This document shows positions 42,219 to 50,837 of a stretch of DNA of 64,000 nt, one piece after another. Under the pieces are notes generated by a model, which saw nothing but the letters and a program-made list of their open reading frames with translations, made no database searches and was not told the origin of the DNA. How positions within the stretch are numbered: the stretch's first letter is position 1; each line of letters begins with the position of its first letter. The DNA comes from Brevibacillus composti (lineage in GTDB: Bacteria > Bacillota > Bacilli > Brevibacillales > Brevibacillaceae). The stretch is from assembly GCF_016406105.1 (NCBI RefSeq), contig NZ_CP066308.1, positions 1,771,501 through 1,835,500 on the forward strand, given 5' to 3'. Both the position numbers and the translations under genes were made by a program.

Positions 42219-42250
42219 CACTCGTAACTCCTTGGGACGAGTGTTTTTTT
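42219..42250 (+). terminator. Terminator after the GGDEF gene
   Basis: CACTCGT and ACGAGTG flank an 11-base loop, followed by seven T residues. Confidence 0.88.
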
Positions 42251-42264
42251 ATTTGTCATCCACC

Positions 42265-42292
42265 TTTACAAAAACTTAATAATTTCTTAAAG
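42265..42292 (+). promoter_or_regulatory. Possible PhoP box array before the phosphate genes
   Basis: TTTACA, TTAATA and TTAAAG occur at exact 11-bp steps (42265, 42276, 42287), the layout of PhoP direct repeats TTHACA. A TATAAT follows near 42347, just before the DUF47-pit operon. The second and third copies are imperfect. Confidence 0.5.
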
Positions 42293-42393
42293 AAAAAAAT
42301 ACATATTCGTCCTTGTTTTTAAATTTACCTTAACATTAATGTTCGATATAATCGTTGAGGCGTTATCTAATCAAAGGAGTGACTACCGATCTC

Positions 42394-43011
42394 ATGTTAA
42401 AAAGCAAAAAGCATATCTTCTTTGACCTGTTTGAACAGCAAATCGCGAATGTCCACAAAGGAACCCATCTGTTCTATGAAATGATCGGGAATTACCAGGA
42501 CATCGAAGCCAAGGTAAAGGAAATCAAGTCGGTCGAGAAGGAAGGCGACCATATCGTCCGCCAAATCATGAACGAATTGAACTCGACCTTCATCACTCCG
42601 CTGGAGCGGGAGGATATCCATCAGCTGGCACACACGATGGACTCCATGATCGACTACATCGACGGTGTCGCTGACCGGATGTATCTCTACCAGGTTCGTC
42701 AGCCCGATCCGCGCGTACTGGCCCAGGCCAATATCCTGGTCAAATGTTCCGCCAAATTAATCGAGCTGATTCGCACGCTGCGCAAGCTGGATCACCAGGT
42801 GGTGTCCAAGTATGCCGCAGAGATCAAGGAACTGGAGCATGAATCTGACTCTAACTACCGCAAGATGGTCTCCGATCTTCTGAACGCCCCAGACGCCGAT
42901 CCGATTGAAGCGATCAAACTGAAGGAAATCTACGACAAGCTGGAGGACTGTGCTGACTTTGCAGAAGACGTATCCAACCTCGTAGAAGGGATTGTGCTAA
43001 AGAATGCCTGA
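42394..43011 (+). CDS. DUF47 protein, PhoU-like partner of Pit
   Basis: 205 residues, helical, with the PhoU-like fold (IFFDLFEQQIANVHKGTHLFYEM, EGDHIVRQIMNELN, EREDIHQLAHTMDSMIDYIDG). DUF47 proteins sit before pit and regulate phosphate uptake. The next gene overlaps by 8 bp. Start 42394 gives normal length; the spacing to GGAG is long (14 bases), so an upstream GTG at 42379 is possible. Confidence 0.9.
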   Translation: MLKSKKHIFFDLFEQQIANVHKGTHLFYEMIGNYQDIEAKVKEIKSVEKEGDHIVRQIMNELNSTFITPLEREDIHQLAHTMDSMIDYIDGVADRMYLYQVRQPDPRVLAQANILVKCSAKLIELIRTLRKLDHQVVSKYAAEIKELEHESDSNYRKMVSDLLNAPDADPIEAIKLKEIYDKLEDCADFAEDVSNLVEGIVLKNA

Positions 43012-44023
43012 TTTTTCCCCGGATTTTCTCATTCTGGTCCTGGTCGTCATCATGGCGCTCAGCTTTGACTTCATCAACGGCTTCCACGATACGGCAAACG
43101 CCATCGCGACTTCCGTCTCGACTCGGGCGCTTAGTCCACGTACGGCTATTATCATCGCTTCCTTGCTGAACCTGATCGGAGCGCTGACGTATACGGGAGT
43201 AGCCAAAACGATCGGGGGCTCCATCGCGGATCCGTTCAAGCTGGAAAACGGCCTTATCATCGTGCTCGCGGCTTTGACATCCGCCATCCTGTGGAACCTG
43301 ATCACCTGGTGGTTCGGTATCCCCAGCTCCTCCTCCCACGCGCTGATCGGCGGCATTGCCGGAGCGGTCGTCGGAGCGGCAGGGATCGGTTCGATCAACA
43401 TGAGCGGCTTTTTAAGCATTATACAAGCCCTGATTTTTTCGCCGCTGATCGCATTTGTGGTCGGTTTTACGGTGATCAAGATCATCTCTTCGATTGTGGC
43501 CAACATGGCGTATCATCCCACGAACAAAGGCTTCCGCATGCTTCAGGTCGTCGCCGCATCCTGGCAATCGTTCAGCCACGGCGCCAACGATGCGCAAAAG
43601 ACGATGGGGATCATTACGTTCGCGCTGATTTCCGGCGGATTTATGACGGCCGAAAACGGCGACTTTTCCATTCCGCTCTGGGTTAAAATTTCGGCGGCGG
43701 TGGCGATGGCTCTGGGTACTTCTTTCGGGGGCTGGCGCATCATCAAAACCATGGGCGGAAAAATCATGAAAATCAAGCCGATCAGCGGTTTTTCGGCGGA
43801 CCTCTCTTCTGCTCTGATCATCACGATTTTCACGACGCTGAAATTGCCCGTCAGTACCACACACGTCATCACCTCCTCGATTCTCGGGGTGGGCGCGTCG
43901 ACCAAGCTCAATGCGGTAAAATGGGGACTGGCCGGCCGTATTCTGGTGACCTGGGTCATTACGCTGCCCGCGACAGGACTCTTGGCGGCAGCCTGTTACG
44001 TCGTCTTCGATGTATTCCTCTAA
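43004..44023 (+). CDS. pit: Inorganic phosphate transporter, Pit family
   Basis: 339 residues with about 10 helices and the duplicated PHO4/Pit signature (INGFHDTANAIATSVSTR and FSHGANDAQKTMG). Moves metal phosphate or phosphate with protons. Overlaps the DUF47 gene, its usual partner. A terminator lies after it. Regulation by phosphate is suggested by the PhoP-like repeats upstream of the operon. Confidence 0.95.
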   Translation: MPDFSPDFLILVLVVIMALSFDFINGFHDTANAIATSVSTRALSPRTAIIIASLLNLIGALTYTGVAKTIGGSIADPFKLENGLIIVLAALTSAILWNLITWWFGIPSSSSHALIGGIAGAVVGAAGIGSINMSGFLSIIQALIFSPLIAFVVGFTVIKIISSIVANMAYHPTNKGFRMLQVVAASWQSFSHGANDAQKTMGIITFALISGGFMTAENGDFSIPLWVKISAAVAMALGTSFGGWRIIKTMGGKIMKIKPISGFSADLSSALIITIFTTLKLPVSTTHVITSSILGVGASTKLNAVKWGLAGRILVTWVITLPATGLLAAACYVVFDVFL

Positions 44024-44046
44024 ACAACATCTACATAAAATGAAAA

Positions 44047-44086
44047 AAAGCGCTTTTCCCGTTGATCGGGAAGGGCGCTTTTTTCA
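44047..44086. terminator. Bidirectional terminator between pit and the 79-residue gene
   Basis: AAGCGC-TTCCCG and CGGGAA-GCGCTT pair, with poly-A on one side and poly-T on the other, so it can stop both convergent genes. Confidence 0.88.
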
Positions 44087-44093
44087 TGCTCGC

Positions 44094-44333
44094 TCAGGAG
44101 GAGCGGGTCAGCCTGGACCAAAAGCCCTGCTTTGGCTGAATCGTGACCATCCGGATCGAAGCAGTGGGGATGTAGGCGATCGTTTTGTCCGGCTTTTGCA
44201 GCAGAATGCCTTCCTCGCTGTAATCATAGAGCAGTCCCTCTTCATAAGAAGGGTACCCGGCGGATACCATGGCCGGTGAAAAATAGACGAAGACATCCCG
44301 GTCCAGATAAGCATCCAGCAAGCCCTCGCTCAT
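44094..44333 (-). CDS. Hypothetical 79-residue protein
   Basis: Short beta-rich soluble protein (LLDAYLDRDVFVYFSP, GLLYDYSEEGILLQK, TIAYIPTASIRMV), reminiscent of Sm-like or PRC-barrel folds but not assigned. GGAGGTGTCCCGATG gives a good ribosome site. Convergent with pit and same strand as lgt. Confidence 0.65.
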   Translation of the reverse strand: MSEGLLDAYLDRDVFVYFSPAMVSAGYPSYEEGLLYDYSEEGILLQKPDKTIAYIPTASIRMVTIQPKQGFWSRLTRSS

Positions 44334-44404
44334 CGGGACACCTCCTCTCCCTGTTTTACATCAGTGTATCCATCCTTGCGAGTATTCAGACGGTTAGGTA
44401 AAAG

Positions 44405-44437
44405 AAAAACCACCGCTTCCATCGGGAAGGGTGGTTG
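44405..44437 (-). terminator. Terminator after lgt
   Basis: AACCACC and GGTGGTT pair around a CTTCC/GGAAG inner stem; on the minus strand a TTTTCTTTT run follows. Confidence 0.88.
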
Positions 44438-44453
44438 GCATGGTTCTGCCCGG

Positions 44454-45251
44454 CTATTCGAGCGAGTTTTGCGAATGGTGAGAATGCTTGCTTTTTCGCG
44501 CATAAATCAGCAGCAGGACGATTCCGGCAGCGATCAAAGTCAGGCTGACCAACTGGGCCACGCGCAGCGTGCCGCCGATCAGGAGACTGTCAGTCCGCAT
44601 GCCTTCGATAAAGAAGCGGCCGAGCGAGTATAGGACCAGATAGCTGAACAGCACCTGTCCGTCAAAGCGCTTGAACCGGTAGAGCATCGCCATCAAGATG
44701 GCAAACACCAGCAGGTTCCACATCGATTCGTACAGGAAGGTAGGATGGTAATACTCTCCTCCGATGTACATCTGCTCCCGGATGAAGGCAGGGAACTTCA
44801 TCATGAAATCTTCCGGAGCCGGTCCGCCATGCGCTTCCTGATTGATAAAATTGCCCCAGCGGCCGATGGCTTGCCCCAGAATCACACTGGGTATCAGCGC
44901 ATCGCCGAGGACCAGAAACGGCAGATTATGCTTGCGAACGTACCAGGTACCTGCCAGCACGCCGCCGATCAGCCCCCCGTGGATGGCGAGGCCGCCATGC
45001 CACACGTAGAAAACGCTGAGGAGATTGTCCTTGTATTGATCCCACTCGAATATAACGTAATACGCGCGTGCACAAATGATGGCAGCGGGGATGATGAATA
45101 CGACCATATTCAGGACGTGATCGGGATCTACGCCGGAACGCTTGGCGTTGTACCTGGCAAGATAGGTTCCCAGAAAAAACGCAAACCCCATGATAATGCC
45201 GTACCAGTGAATATTAATGGGGCCGAGTGATAGTGCGACCGGATCAATCAA
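44454..45251 (-). CDS. lgt: Prolipoprotein diacylglyceryl transferase
   Basis: 265 residues, seven-helix membrane enzyme that adds diacylglycerol to lipobox Cys, as in the lipoproteins of this window. Key motif GQAIGRWGNFINQEAHGG (Arg of RWGNF), with HGG of the HGGL segment (IHGGLIGGVLAG). TTG 45251 is the start because AAGGAGG is 9 bases upstream; the longer frame begins in non-coding sequence. Confidence 0.93.
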   Translation of the reverse strand: MIDPVALSLGPINIHWYGIIMGFAFFLGTYLARYNAKRSGVDPDHVLNMVVFIIPAAIICARAYYVIFEWDQYKDNLLSVFYVWHGGLAIHGGLIGGVLAGTWYVRKHNLPFLVLGDALIPSVILGQAIGRWGNFINQEAHGGPAPEDFMMKFPAFIREQMYIGGEYYHPTFLYESMWNLLVFAILMAMLYRFKRFDGQVLFSYLVLYSLGRFFIEGMRTDSLLIGGTLRVAQLVSLTLIAAGIVLLLIYARKSKHSHHSQNSLE

Positions 45252-45360
45252 AACGGTATACCTCCTTGCCTCCGAACATCTGTGCACAGTATAGCACAAA
45301 TCCCGCATCCAATTCCAACTTGCGAGACTGTGCAAAGAGCAAAGCCTCGTGCACGCCGTC

Positions 45361-46284
45361 CTATCTTTTTCGCTGCAAAAAAGAGAGGATCGGGTCCAGA
45401 GAGGCGCGCCTCCTCTGATCATGCACAGGGGCGAATAAATCGCCGCGCTGCTTCAAGCGGGCGGGGACGGTATGCACGGTGAAGTCTGTCGGATGTATAT
45501 GAGGCAGCTCCTCCCAGAGCAGGGGAGTGGAGACGGTTGCCTCCCGCCGGGCTCGCGTCGAGTAGGGGGCGGTCAGCGTTTTCCCCCGCCAGGGCTGGAG
45601 GTAATCGATATACAGCTTGGTCCCCCGATTTTTTACCAGGCGCTCCAGGGTGATCAGGTCCGGGCGCTTCTCGGCCAGGTAGGTAGCCATAAACTGACCG
45701 ACCATGCGTGTTTGCTCAAATGTATAGCGGGGCTGGATCGGGATGTAGATCTGCAGGCCGGTCGCCCCTGACGTTTTCGGGACAGCCGGCAGCTGCAGAT
45801 CGTCCAGCAGTTCTTTCAAGAGCAAGGCGGTCTCAATCACCGGGGGGAAGTCGGGAGTCGATGGATCCAAGTCAAAGACGAGCTCCGTCGGCCTTTCATC
45901 GGAAGCCAGGTGGAAAGAGACATGCCATTCCAGGGCGGCTTGATTGGCCATCCAGACCATCGTAGCCACATCATTGCAGAGCGGGTAGAGGGAGTTTTCC
46001 CACTGCTTGGTCGCGATCCAGTCCGGGGCGTAGTCGGGAAGGTTTTTTTGGTAAAAATGTTTGTCGTGGATTCCGTGCGGATAGCGAATGACCGTGAGCA
46101 GCCGATTTTGGGTATAGGCTAAAAAGGGCGTTGCCACTTCCAGCAAATAGCGGATGTAGTCCATCTTGGTGACGTTTGCCTCCGGCCAGAGCGGCTTCGT
46201 CGGATTGGTAATGGTAAGTTCCTTGCCTTCGATGGTCACGACAAGGTCACAAGTTTCGGTTGGCAAGCCTGGGCCCCCTCTCAT
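45361..46284 (-). CDS. LigD-type primase/polymerase domain protein (non-homologous end joining)
   Basis: 307 residues, the stand-alone polymerase domain of LigD: catalytic motifs ELVFDLDPSTPDF (Asp pair) and SGATGLQIYIPI, TLERLVKNRGTKLYIDYLQPWRGKT. Adds nucleotides or fills gaps at broken ends. In many bacteria it is fused to the ligase; here the ligase is a separate gene at 50838. Start may be ATG 46284 or TTG 46266. It is divergent from a germination operon that has a sigma-G-like promoter; a facing sigma-G-like element (46320-46349) could drive this gene in the forespore. Confidence 0.9.
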   Translation of the reverse strand: MRGGPGLPTETCDLVVTIEGKELTITNPTKPLWPEANVTKMDYIRYLLEVATPFLAYTQNRLLTVIRYPHGIHDKHFYQKNLPDYAPDWIATKQWENSLYPLCNDVATMVWMANQAALEWHVSFHLASDERPTELVFDLDPSTPDFPPVIETALLLKELLDDLQLPAVPKTSGATGLQIYIPIQPRYTFEQTRMVGQFMATYLAEKRPDLITLERLVKNRGTKLYIDYLQPWRGKTLTAPYSTRARREATVSTPLLWEELPHIHPTDFTVHTVPARLKQRGDLFAPVHDQRRRASLDPILSFLQRKR

Positions 46285-46319
46285 GAGCATGCTGCCCCTA
46301 CTTTTCCCAAACGGCGGGA

Positions 46320-46349
46320 TGCTATGCAACAGCGGCCGCCTGCATATTC
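46320..46349 (-). promoter_or_regulatory. Sigma-G-like promoter facing the LigD-polymerase gene
   Basis: On the minus strand GAATA, 18-bp spacer, CATAGCA. The -35 fits the sigma-G pattern and the -10 has one mismatch to CATNNTA. It overlaps the opposing gerA promoter. Confidence 0.5.
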
Positions 46350-46371
46350 TGGAAGGGCGGGCCGCATACTA
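46342..46371 (+). promoter_or_regulatory. Sigma-G-like promoter of the germination operon
   Basis: GCATA, 18-bp spacer, CATACTA: fits the forespore sigma-G consensus (GHATR - CATNNTA) and lies 30 bp before gerA, the typical sigmaG-dependent location. Confidence 0.75.
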
Positions 46372-46400
46372 AGGGGTAGTTTCCAAGAGTTGGTGATAGC

Positions 46401-47954
46401 ATGAAAGTACAGCGCAAGTCGAAGAAAGACGAGATGCTGGAGATAATCAATGAAAAGAGCGTAAGTGAATTGGAGTCTTTCTCGATTCGCCCCTCGCTCA
46501 GGGAAAATGTCGAGATTATCAAGCATTTGTTCCAGGATTGTTCGGACTTTGTGGTTCGGGAGTTTCAACTGAAGAACAGTGTTCACGGCTGCGCCATCTT
46601 CGTCGACGGCCTCATCGACACCAAGCAAGTGAATGAGGCCCTGGAATCACTGATGATTGAAAAAGGCGGAGCAGACGACGTCCAAGTCATCGAGAGCGAA
46701 ATCCTGCCGGTCTCGCAAATTACGCAAGTGACGAATTACAAGGATTTGCTGATGGCGGTACTCTCCGGCGACACCGGGATTCTGATCGAAGGGAACAGCA
46801 TTGCCCTCACCCTCGGCATTCGCGGAGCGGAGAAGCGCTCCGTCAACGAACCGGAAGGGGAATCAGTCGTTCGCGGACCGCGGGAAGGGTTCATTGAGAA
46901 CATCAGGACCAACACGTCCCTCTTGCGCAGGAGATTGAAAACGCCCCGTCTGAAAATGAAGTCGGTCGTCGTCGGAAAACAGACCAATACCAACATCGTC
47001 GTGGCCTTCATGGATGGGATCGTCGATCCGGAGGTCCGCGATGAAGTCCTGGCCCGCATCGAGAAGATCAACATCGACGCCGTATTGGAGTCGGGTTATA
47101 TCGAAGAAATGATTCAGGACAACACCTACTCGCCCTTTCCGCAGGTGCAGTATTCGGAGAGGCCGGACACCGTGGCCGCGGCGCTGCTGGAAGGGCGCGT
47201 CGCCGTTTTTGTGGATGGCACGCCGATGGTCCTGATTGTGCCGACGACGTTCTGGATGATGATGCAGGCAAACGAGGACTACTACGAAAGATTTCAGATG
47301 GCGACACTGATCCGTTGGCTGCGCTATCTGTTTTTGGTTGTCTCGCTGCTCACCCCAGCGGGTTATGTGGCGGTGACCACGTTTCATCCGGAGATGCTCC
47401 CGACCACGCTCTTGCTCAGTATCGCGGCAGCCAGGGAGGCGATCCCTTTCCCCGCCGTCGTGGAAGCGCTGATCATGGAGATCTCTTTCGAGGCGCTGCG
47501 GGAAGCCGGGATTCGCTTGCCCAAAACCGTAGGGCAGGCGGTCAGCATCCTCGGGGCCTTGGTAGTGGGCCAGGCTGCGGTTCAGGCGGGGATCGTTTCC
47601 GCTCCCATGGTCATCGTGGTCTCTATTACCGGCATCGCCTCCTTTACGGTACCGCACTTCAACGCTTCGATTGCGCTTCGGATGCTCCGCTTCCCGCTGA
47701 TGTTCGCTGCATCCTTTTTAGGGATATACGGCATCTTGATCGGGATTGTGCTGATTATGGGGCATATGGCCAATCTGCGCTCTTTTGGCGTCCCGTACCT
47801 CTCGCCGCTCGCACCGATGTCGGTTGGCGATTTCAAGGACGTGCTGATTCGCACTCCCTGGCCGCATCTGAAACAGCGCCCGGGCTTCATGGGAACACAA
47901 GATGTCAAGAGGATGGACACGCTCTCGGTTGATCAGTCCAAAAAGGAACACTGA
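46401..47954 (+). CDS. Spore germination receptor A subunit (GerA family)
   Basis: 517 residues: a soluble N-terminal half (residues of about 1-290; VREFQLKNSVHGCAIFVDGLID) and about five membrane helices in the C-terminal half, ending in PYLSPLAPMS and LIRTPWPHLKQRPGF, typical of GerAA/GerBA. Forms the inner-membrane nutrient receptor with B and C subunits. ATG 46401 after GGTGAT; sigma-G-like promoter upstream. Start of a four-gene ger operon. Germinant unknown. Confidence 0.93.
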   Translation: MKVQRKSKKDEMLEIINEKSVSELESFSIRPSLRENVEIIKHLFQDCSDFVVREFQLKNSVHGCAIFVDGLIDTKQVNEALESLMIEKGGADDVQVIESEILPVSQITQVTNYKDLLMAVLSGDTGILIEGNSIALTLGIRGAEKRSVNEPEGESVVRGPREGFIENIRTNTSLLRRRLKTPRLKMKSVVVGKQTNTNIVVAFMDGIVDPEVRDEVLARIEKINIDAVLESGYIEEMIQDNTYSPFPQVQYSERPDTVAAALLEGRVAVFVDGTPMVLIVPTTFWMMMQANEDYYERFQMATLIRWLRYLFLVVSLLTPAGYVAVTTFHPEMLPTTLLLSIAAAREAIPFPAVVEALIMEISFEALREAGIRLPKTVGQAVSILGALVVGQAAVQAGIVSAPMVIVVSITGIASFTVPHFNASIALRMLRFPLMFAASFLGIYGILIGIVLIMGHMANLRSFGVPYLSPLAPMSVGDFKDVLIRTPWPHLKQRPGFMGTQDVKRMDTLSVDQSKKEH

Positions 47955-47976
47955 CTTTACAGGAGGAGGAGCAGCG

Positions 47977-49155
47977 GTGAGAAAGGGATACCGGCCGATC
48001 ATCTCTGTCGTGGTTCTGGTCATGCTGAGCTCGCTGCTACTCGCGGGCTGCTGGGATCGGGTCGAGGTCAACGACAGGGCCCTGGTCCTGGCCTTTGCCA
48101 TCGATAAAGAAGAGGATGATCGCTACCGCATGACCATCCAGGTGCCGCTCGTCAGCAGCCTGGGCGGACCGTCCGGAGGGGGAGGGGGAACCAGCGGCGA
48201 CAAGAGCTACTACGTGGACTCCGCGACGGGGAGAACATTGCGGGAAGCCAGCTCCGTTCTTCAAGCCCGGATGAGCCGACAGCTTTTCTTTGCGCATCAT
48301 CGCGTGATCGTGATTGGCGAAGAAACCGCGAGATCAGGTTTGCGTACGATTCTCGATATCATCGCCCGCTTTCCGGAAAATCGGCTGACGGCCTACATCG
48401 TGATGGCCCAAGGCAAAGGGGCGGAGCTGTTGGAGGCACAGCCGCAGCTGGAGCGCTTTTCCGCGGAGGCGATGAGGGAGCTGATCAATATGCACGGGGT
48501 CGCGATCAAGGTAAAGGACCTGGCGCAGATGCTGAATACGCCGGGCATCGATGCCCATTTGCCGGTCATGGCGGCTGTCGAATCTCACCCCAAGGGAAAA
48601 ACGAAGGAAATTCAGGTGGTCGGGTCCGCTGTTTTCGTCAACGACCGTCCTGTTCATCGGATAAAACGGGAGCAAGCCAATTCCTTGCGCTGGTTTCAGC
48701 CCGCCTTTCAACCATTCTCGATAACGCTTCCCATTGAGAAAAACAAAAACGTCAGCCTGGATATCCACCACGGCAGTGCGGACATCAAGCCGATTCCTAA
48801 AAAAGACCGCATGCATTACCGCATCAATTTGCAGGCAAAAGGAACGATCATCGAAGACCACAGCGGAATCGATTGGGGAGATCCGGGCAATATCCGCATG
48901 CTGGAGACCATGCTGGGAAGAAAGCTGTCCAAGGACATCCGCGAGATGCTCAGCGAAGTTGTCAACCGACAGGGCAGCGATCCCGTCGGACTGGGGCTGG
49001 CTCTCGCCAGGAAGCGGCCGAATCTGTGGAAGGAGAAATACCGAGATCGCTGGAGTGAACACCTGAAGGATGTCACCTTCGAAATCAATGCGCGTGTCTT
49101 GATCCCCAGCAACGGGCAGACGACTGAAAATCTGACCGAGGAGGAAAAAAGATGA
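47977..49155 (+). CDS. Spore germination receptor C subunit, lipoprotein (GerC family)
   Basis: 392 residues. Lipobox LLLAGC with C25, then the GerC domain (GCWDRVEVNDRALVLAFAIDKEED, MSRQLFFAHHRVIVIGEE). Anchored by Lgt outside the inner membrane of the spore. GTG 47977 has AGGAGGAGG upstream; the longer frame runs through gerA. The next gene overlaps by four bases. Confidence 0.93.
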   Translation: MRKGYRPIISVVVLVMLSSLLLAGCWDRVEVNDRALVLAFAIDKEEDDRYRMTIQVPLVSSLGGPSGGGGGTSGDKSYYVDSATGRTLREASSVLQARMSRQLFFAHHRVIVIGEETARSGLRTILDIIARFPENRLTAYIVMAQGKGAELLEAQPQLERFSAEAMRELINMHGVAIKVKDLAQMLNTPGIDAHLPVMAAVESHPKGKTKEIQVVGSAVFVNDRPVHRIKREQANSLRWFQPAFQPFSITLPIEKNKNVSLDIHHGSADIKPIPKKDRMHYRINLQAKGTIIEDHSGIDWGDPGNIRMLETMLGRKLSKDIREMLSEVVNRQGSDPVGLGLALARKRPNLWKEKYRDRWSEHLKDVTFEINARVLIPSNGQTTENLTEEEKR

Positions 49156-49391
49156 ACAATCAGATTTTCACGGCTTTCTTCTTGCTCCTGTTGGCCATCA
49201 CCTTGATTCGGGACATCGTCAGGCGCGATCAGTTTCCCGCCGTTTTGAGGCGAGTCATCTTCGGATTGTATGGGTTGACCATCCTGTTATGGATCATCGG
49301 CGACCAGCGGGTCCGTTTGTCGCCGCGATTGAATGCCATGATCAGTGAATTTGAAATGCAGGTCAAAAACTGGATGTTCAATTGGTATTGA
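49152..49391 (+). CDS. Small two-helix membrane protein of the ger operon (D-type subunit)
   Basis: 79 residues with two hydrophobic helices (about 5-20 and 34-50), and a soluble tail. Small proteins of this kind (D subunits such as GerKD or YfkS) occur in some ger operons and tune receptor function. Start overlaps the gerC stop, confirming operon membership. Not otherwise recognised. Confidence 0.8.
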   Translation: MNNQIFTAFFLLLLAITLIRDIVRRDQFPAVLRRVIFGLYGLTILLWIIGDQRVRLSPRLNAMISEFEMQVKNWMFNWY

Positions 49392-49427
49392 ATTCATCGG
49401 TATCCATGGAGAAAGGGGGCGGGCGCG

Positions 49428-50798
49428 TTGCAAGCAAAACAAGTGATCAACCACCGTCAGATTGCCTGGATTACAGGCGGCATCCTGATGACTAGCTCCC
49501 TGGTCAGCCTGCCGCAACCGCTGGCCGTCATTGCAAAAAATGACGCCTGGCTTTCACAGCTGCTCCCTGTCTGTTATGCCATTCTCGTCGCCTATGTATT
49601 TGAGCGGCTGATTCGGGCGTACCCGCGGAAAAACCTGTTTGAAATCATCGTCGAAACGATGGGGCGATATCTGGGCGGGATCATCAACGGTGCGCTGCTG
49701 CTGTATCTGCTCGCCGTCCTGGTTCGCGACGTCAAAGGGGTCGGCCATTTTCTGAAGCTCAGTCTGCTCCGCGATACGCCGCTGGAGATCATCCTGCTCG
49801 TTTTTGTGCTGGTTCTCTTGTATTTTGGCCGGACGAGCCTGGAGATCCCGGCACGCGTCAATGAAATGTATTTCCCGCTCTATTTCTCGCTGTCCTTTGT
49901 GATGTACTTCATTCTGGCAAATGAATACAATCTGCAGCGCATCGAACCCGTACTGGAAAGCAAACTGACCGCCTTGCTCCTGAGCAATTGGATGGCCAGC
50001 GGCATGTACGGCGATATCTTTATCTGGGCGGCTTTTCTGCACACGATTTCACAATCCCGCCTCTATTTTTCTTCAGTCAAGCACGGGGCGATCATGGCCG
50101 GATTTTCCATCATGCTGATCATCGTCATCCAGTTGGGCGTGCTCGGCTATATTATTACCAGCCGTCTGAACTTCCCGGTATACGTGCTGGTTCAGCAGAT
50201 TCATTTGACCGACTTTCTCGAACGGGTGGAGGTCATCCTGTTCAGCATCTGGTTTCCCGCCTTTACGATCAAGGTGGTCATTACCTATATGGCCGTGCTG
50301 ATCGGGCTGGGATCTGTGGTCGGCAAAGAGAACTACAATGAGCTGAATGCCCCGCTCTGCTGGCTGGTCTTGACTGTCTCGTTGATCGCTTTTCCTCATC
50401 TGCGGGACGTCGTCAGCTTTATCGGCTATCTCTTGCCGATCCTGGTCACGGTCTTACAGTGGCCGGTCTTGCTGTTTCTCTTCTTTCATGCGCACAAAAA
50501 GGTGAAGCAGCGGACCGGTACGCAAGAGGGGGATCATCCGCTGATCAGGCGATTTCGTCTGTACTGCCGATTGGGCTGGGTCGCCATCGGAATTTGCGCG
50601 GTATCGGTGACCGCAGGCTCCTTTTTAGAGCCTCACAATGGCACCTGGGGATTGGCGCTGGGGGTCGTCTTTTTCTTTTCCTTTTTGGCAGCGCTGATCT
50701 TTTCCTATCTGGAAATGCAGTCGCTCAATCACATTGTGACGATTGCCAAACAGCTCTCCCATGAATCGCAGCGGGGGAATGCGACCGAAAGCTCCTAG
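49428..50798 (+). CDS. Spore germination receptor B subunit (GerB permease), extended C-terminus
   Basis: 456 residues, about 10 helices in the usual GerB core (IAWITGGILMTSSLVSLPQPL) plus two extra hydrophobic helices near 390-430 (LGWVAIGICAVSVTAGSFL, WGLALGVVFFFSFLAALIFSYLEM) that typical 365-residue GerB proteins lack. It is the membrane permease-like subunit that binds the germinant. TTG 49428 follows AAAGGGGG; it is preferred as no ATG is nearby. The ligase gene begins 39 bp after its stop. Confidence 0.88.
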   Translation: MQAKQVINHRQIAWITGGILMTSSLVSLPQPLAVIAKNDAWLSQLLPVCYAILVAYVFERLIRAYPRKNLFEIIVETMGRYLGGIINGALLLYLLAVLVRDVKGVGHFLKLSLLRDTPLEIILLVFVLVLLYFGRTSLEIPARVNEMYFPLYFSLSFVMYFILANEYNLQRIEPVLESKLTALLLSNWMASGMYGDIFIWAAFLHTISQSRLYFSSVKHGAIMAGFSIMLIIVIQLGVLGYIITSRLNFPVYVLVQQIHLTDFLERVEVILFSIWFPAFTIKVVITYMAVLIGLGSVVGKENYNELNAPLCWLVLTVSLIAFPHLRDVVSFIGYLLPILVTVLQWPVLLFLFFHAHKKVKQRTGTQEGDHPLIRRFRLYCRLGWVAIGICAVSVTAGSFLEPHNGTWGLALGVVFFFSFLAALIFSYLEMQSLNHIVTIAKQLSHESQRGNATESS

Positions 50799-50837
50799 CT
50801 TTCGCCTCGCGATCAACAGACAAAAGGACTGGTGCCG

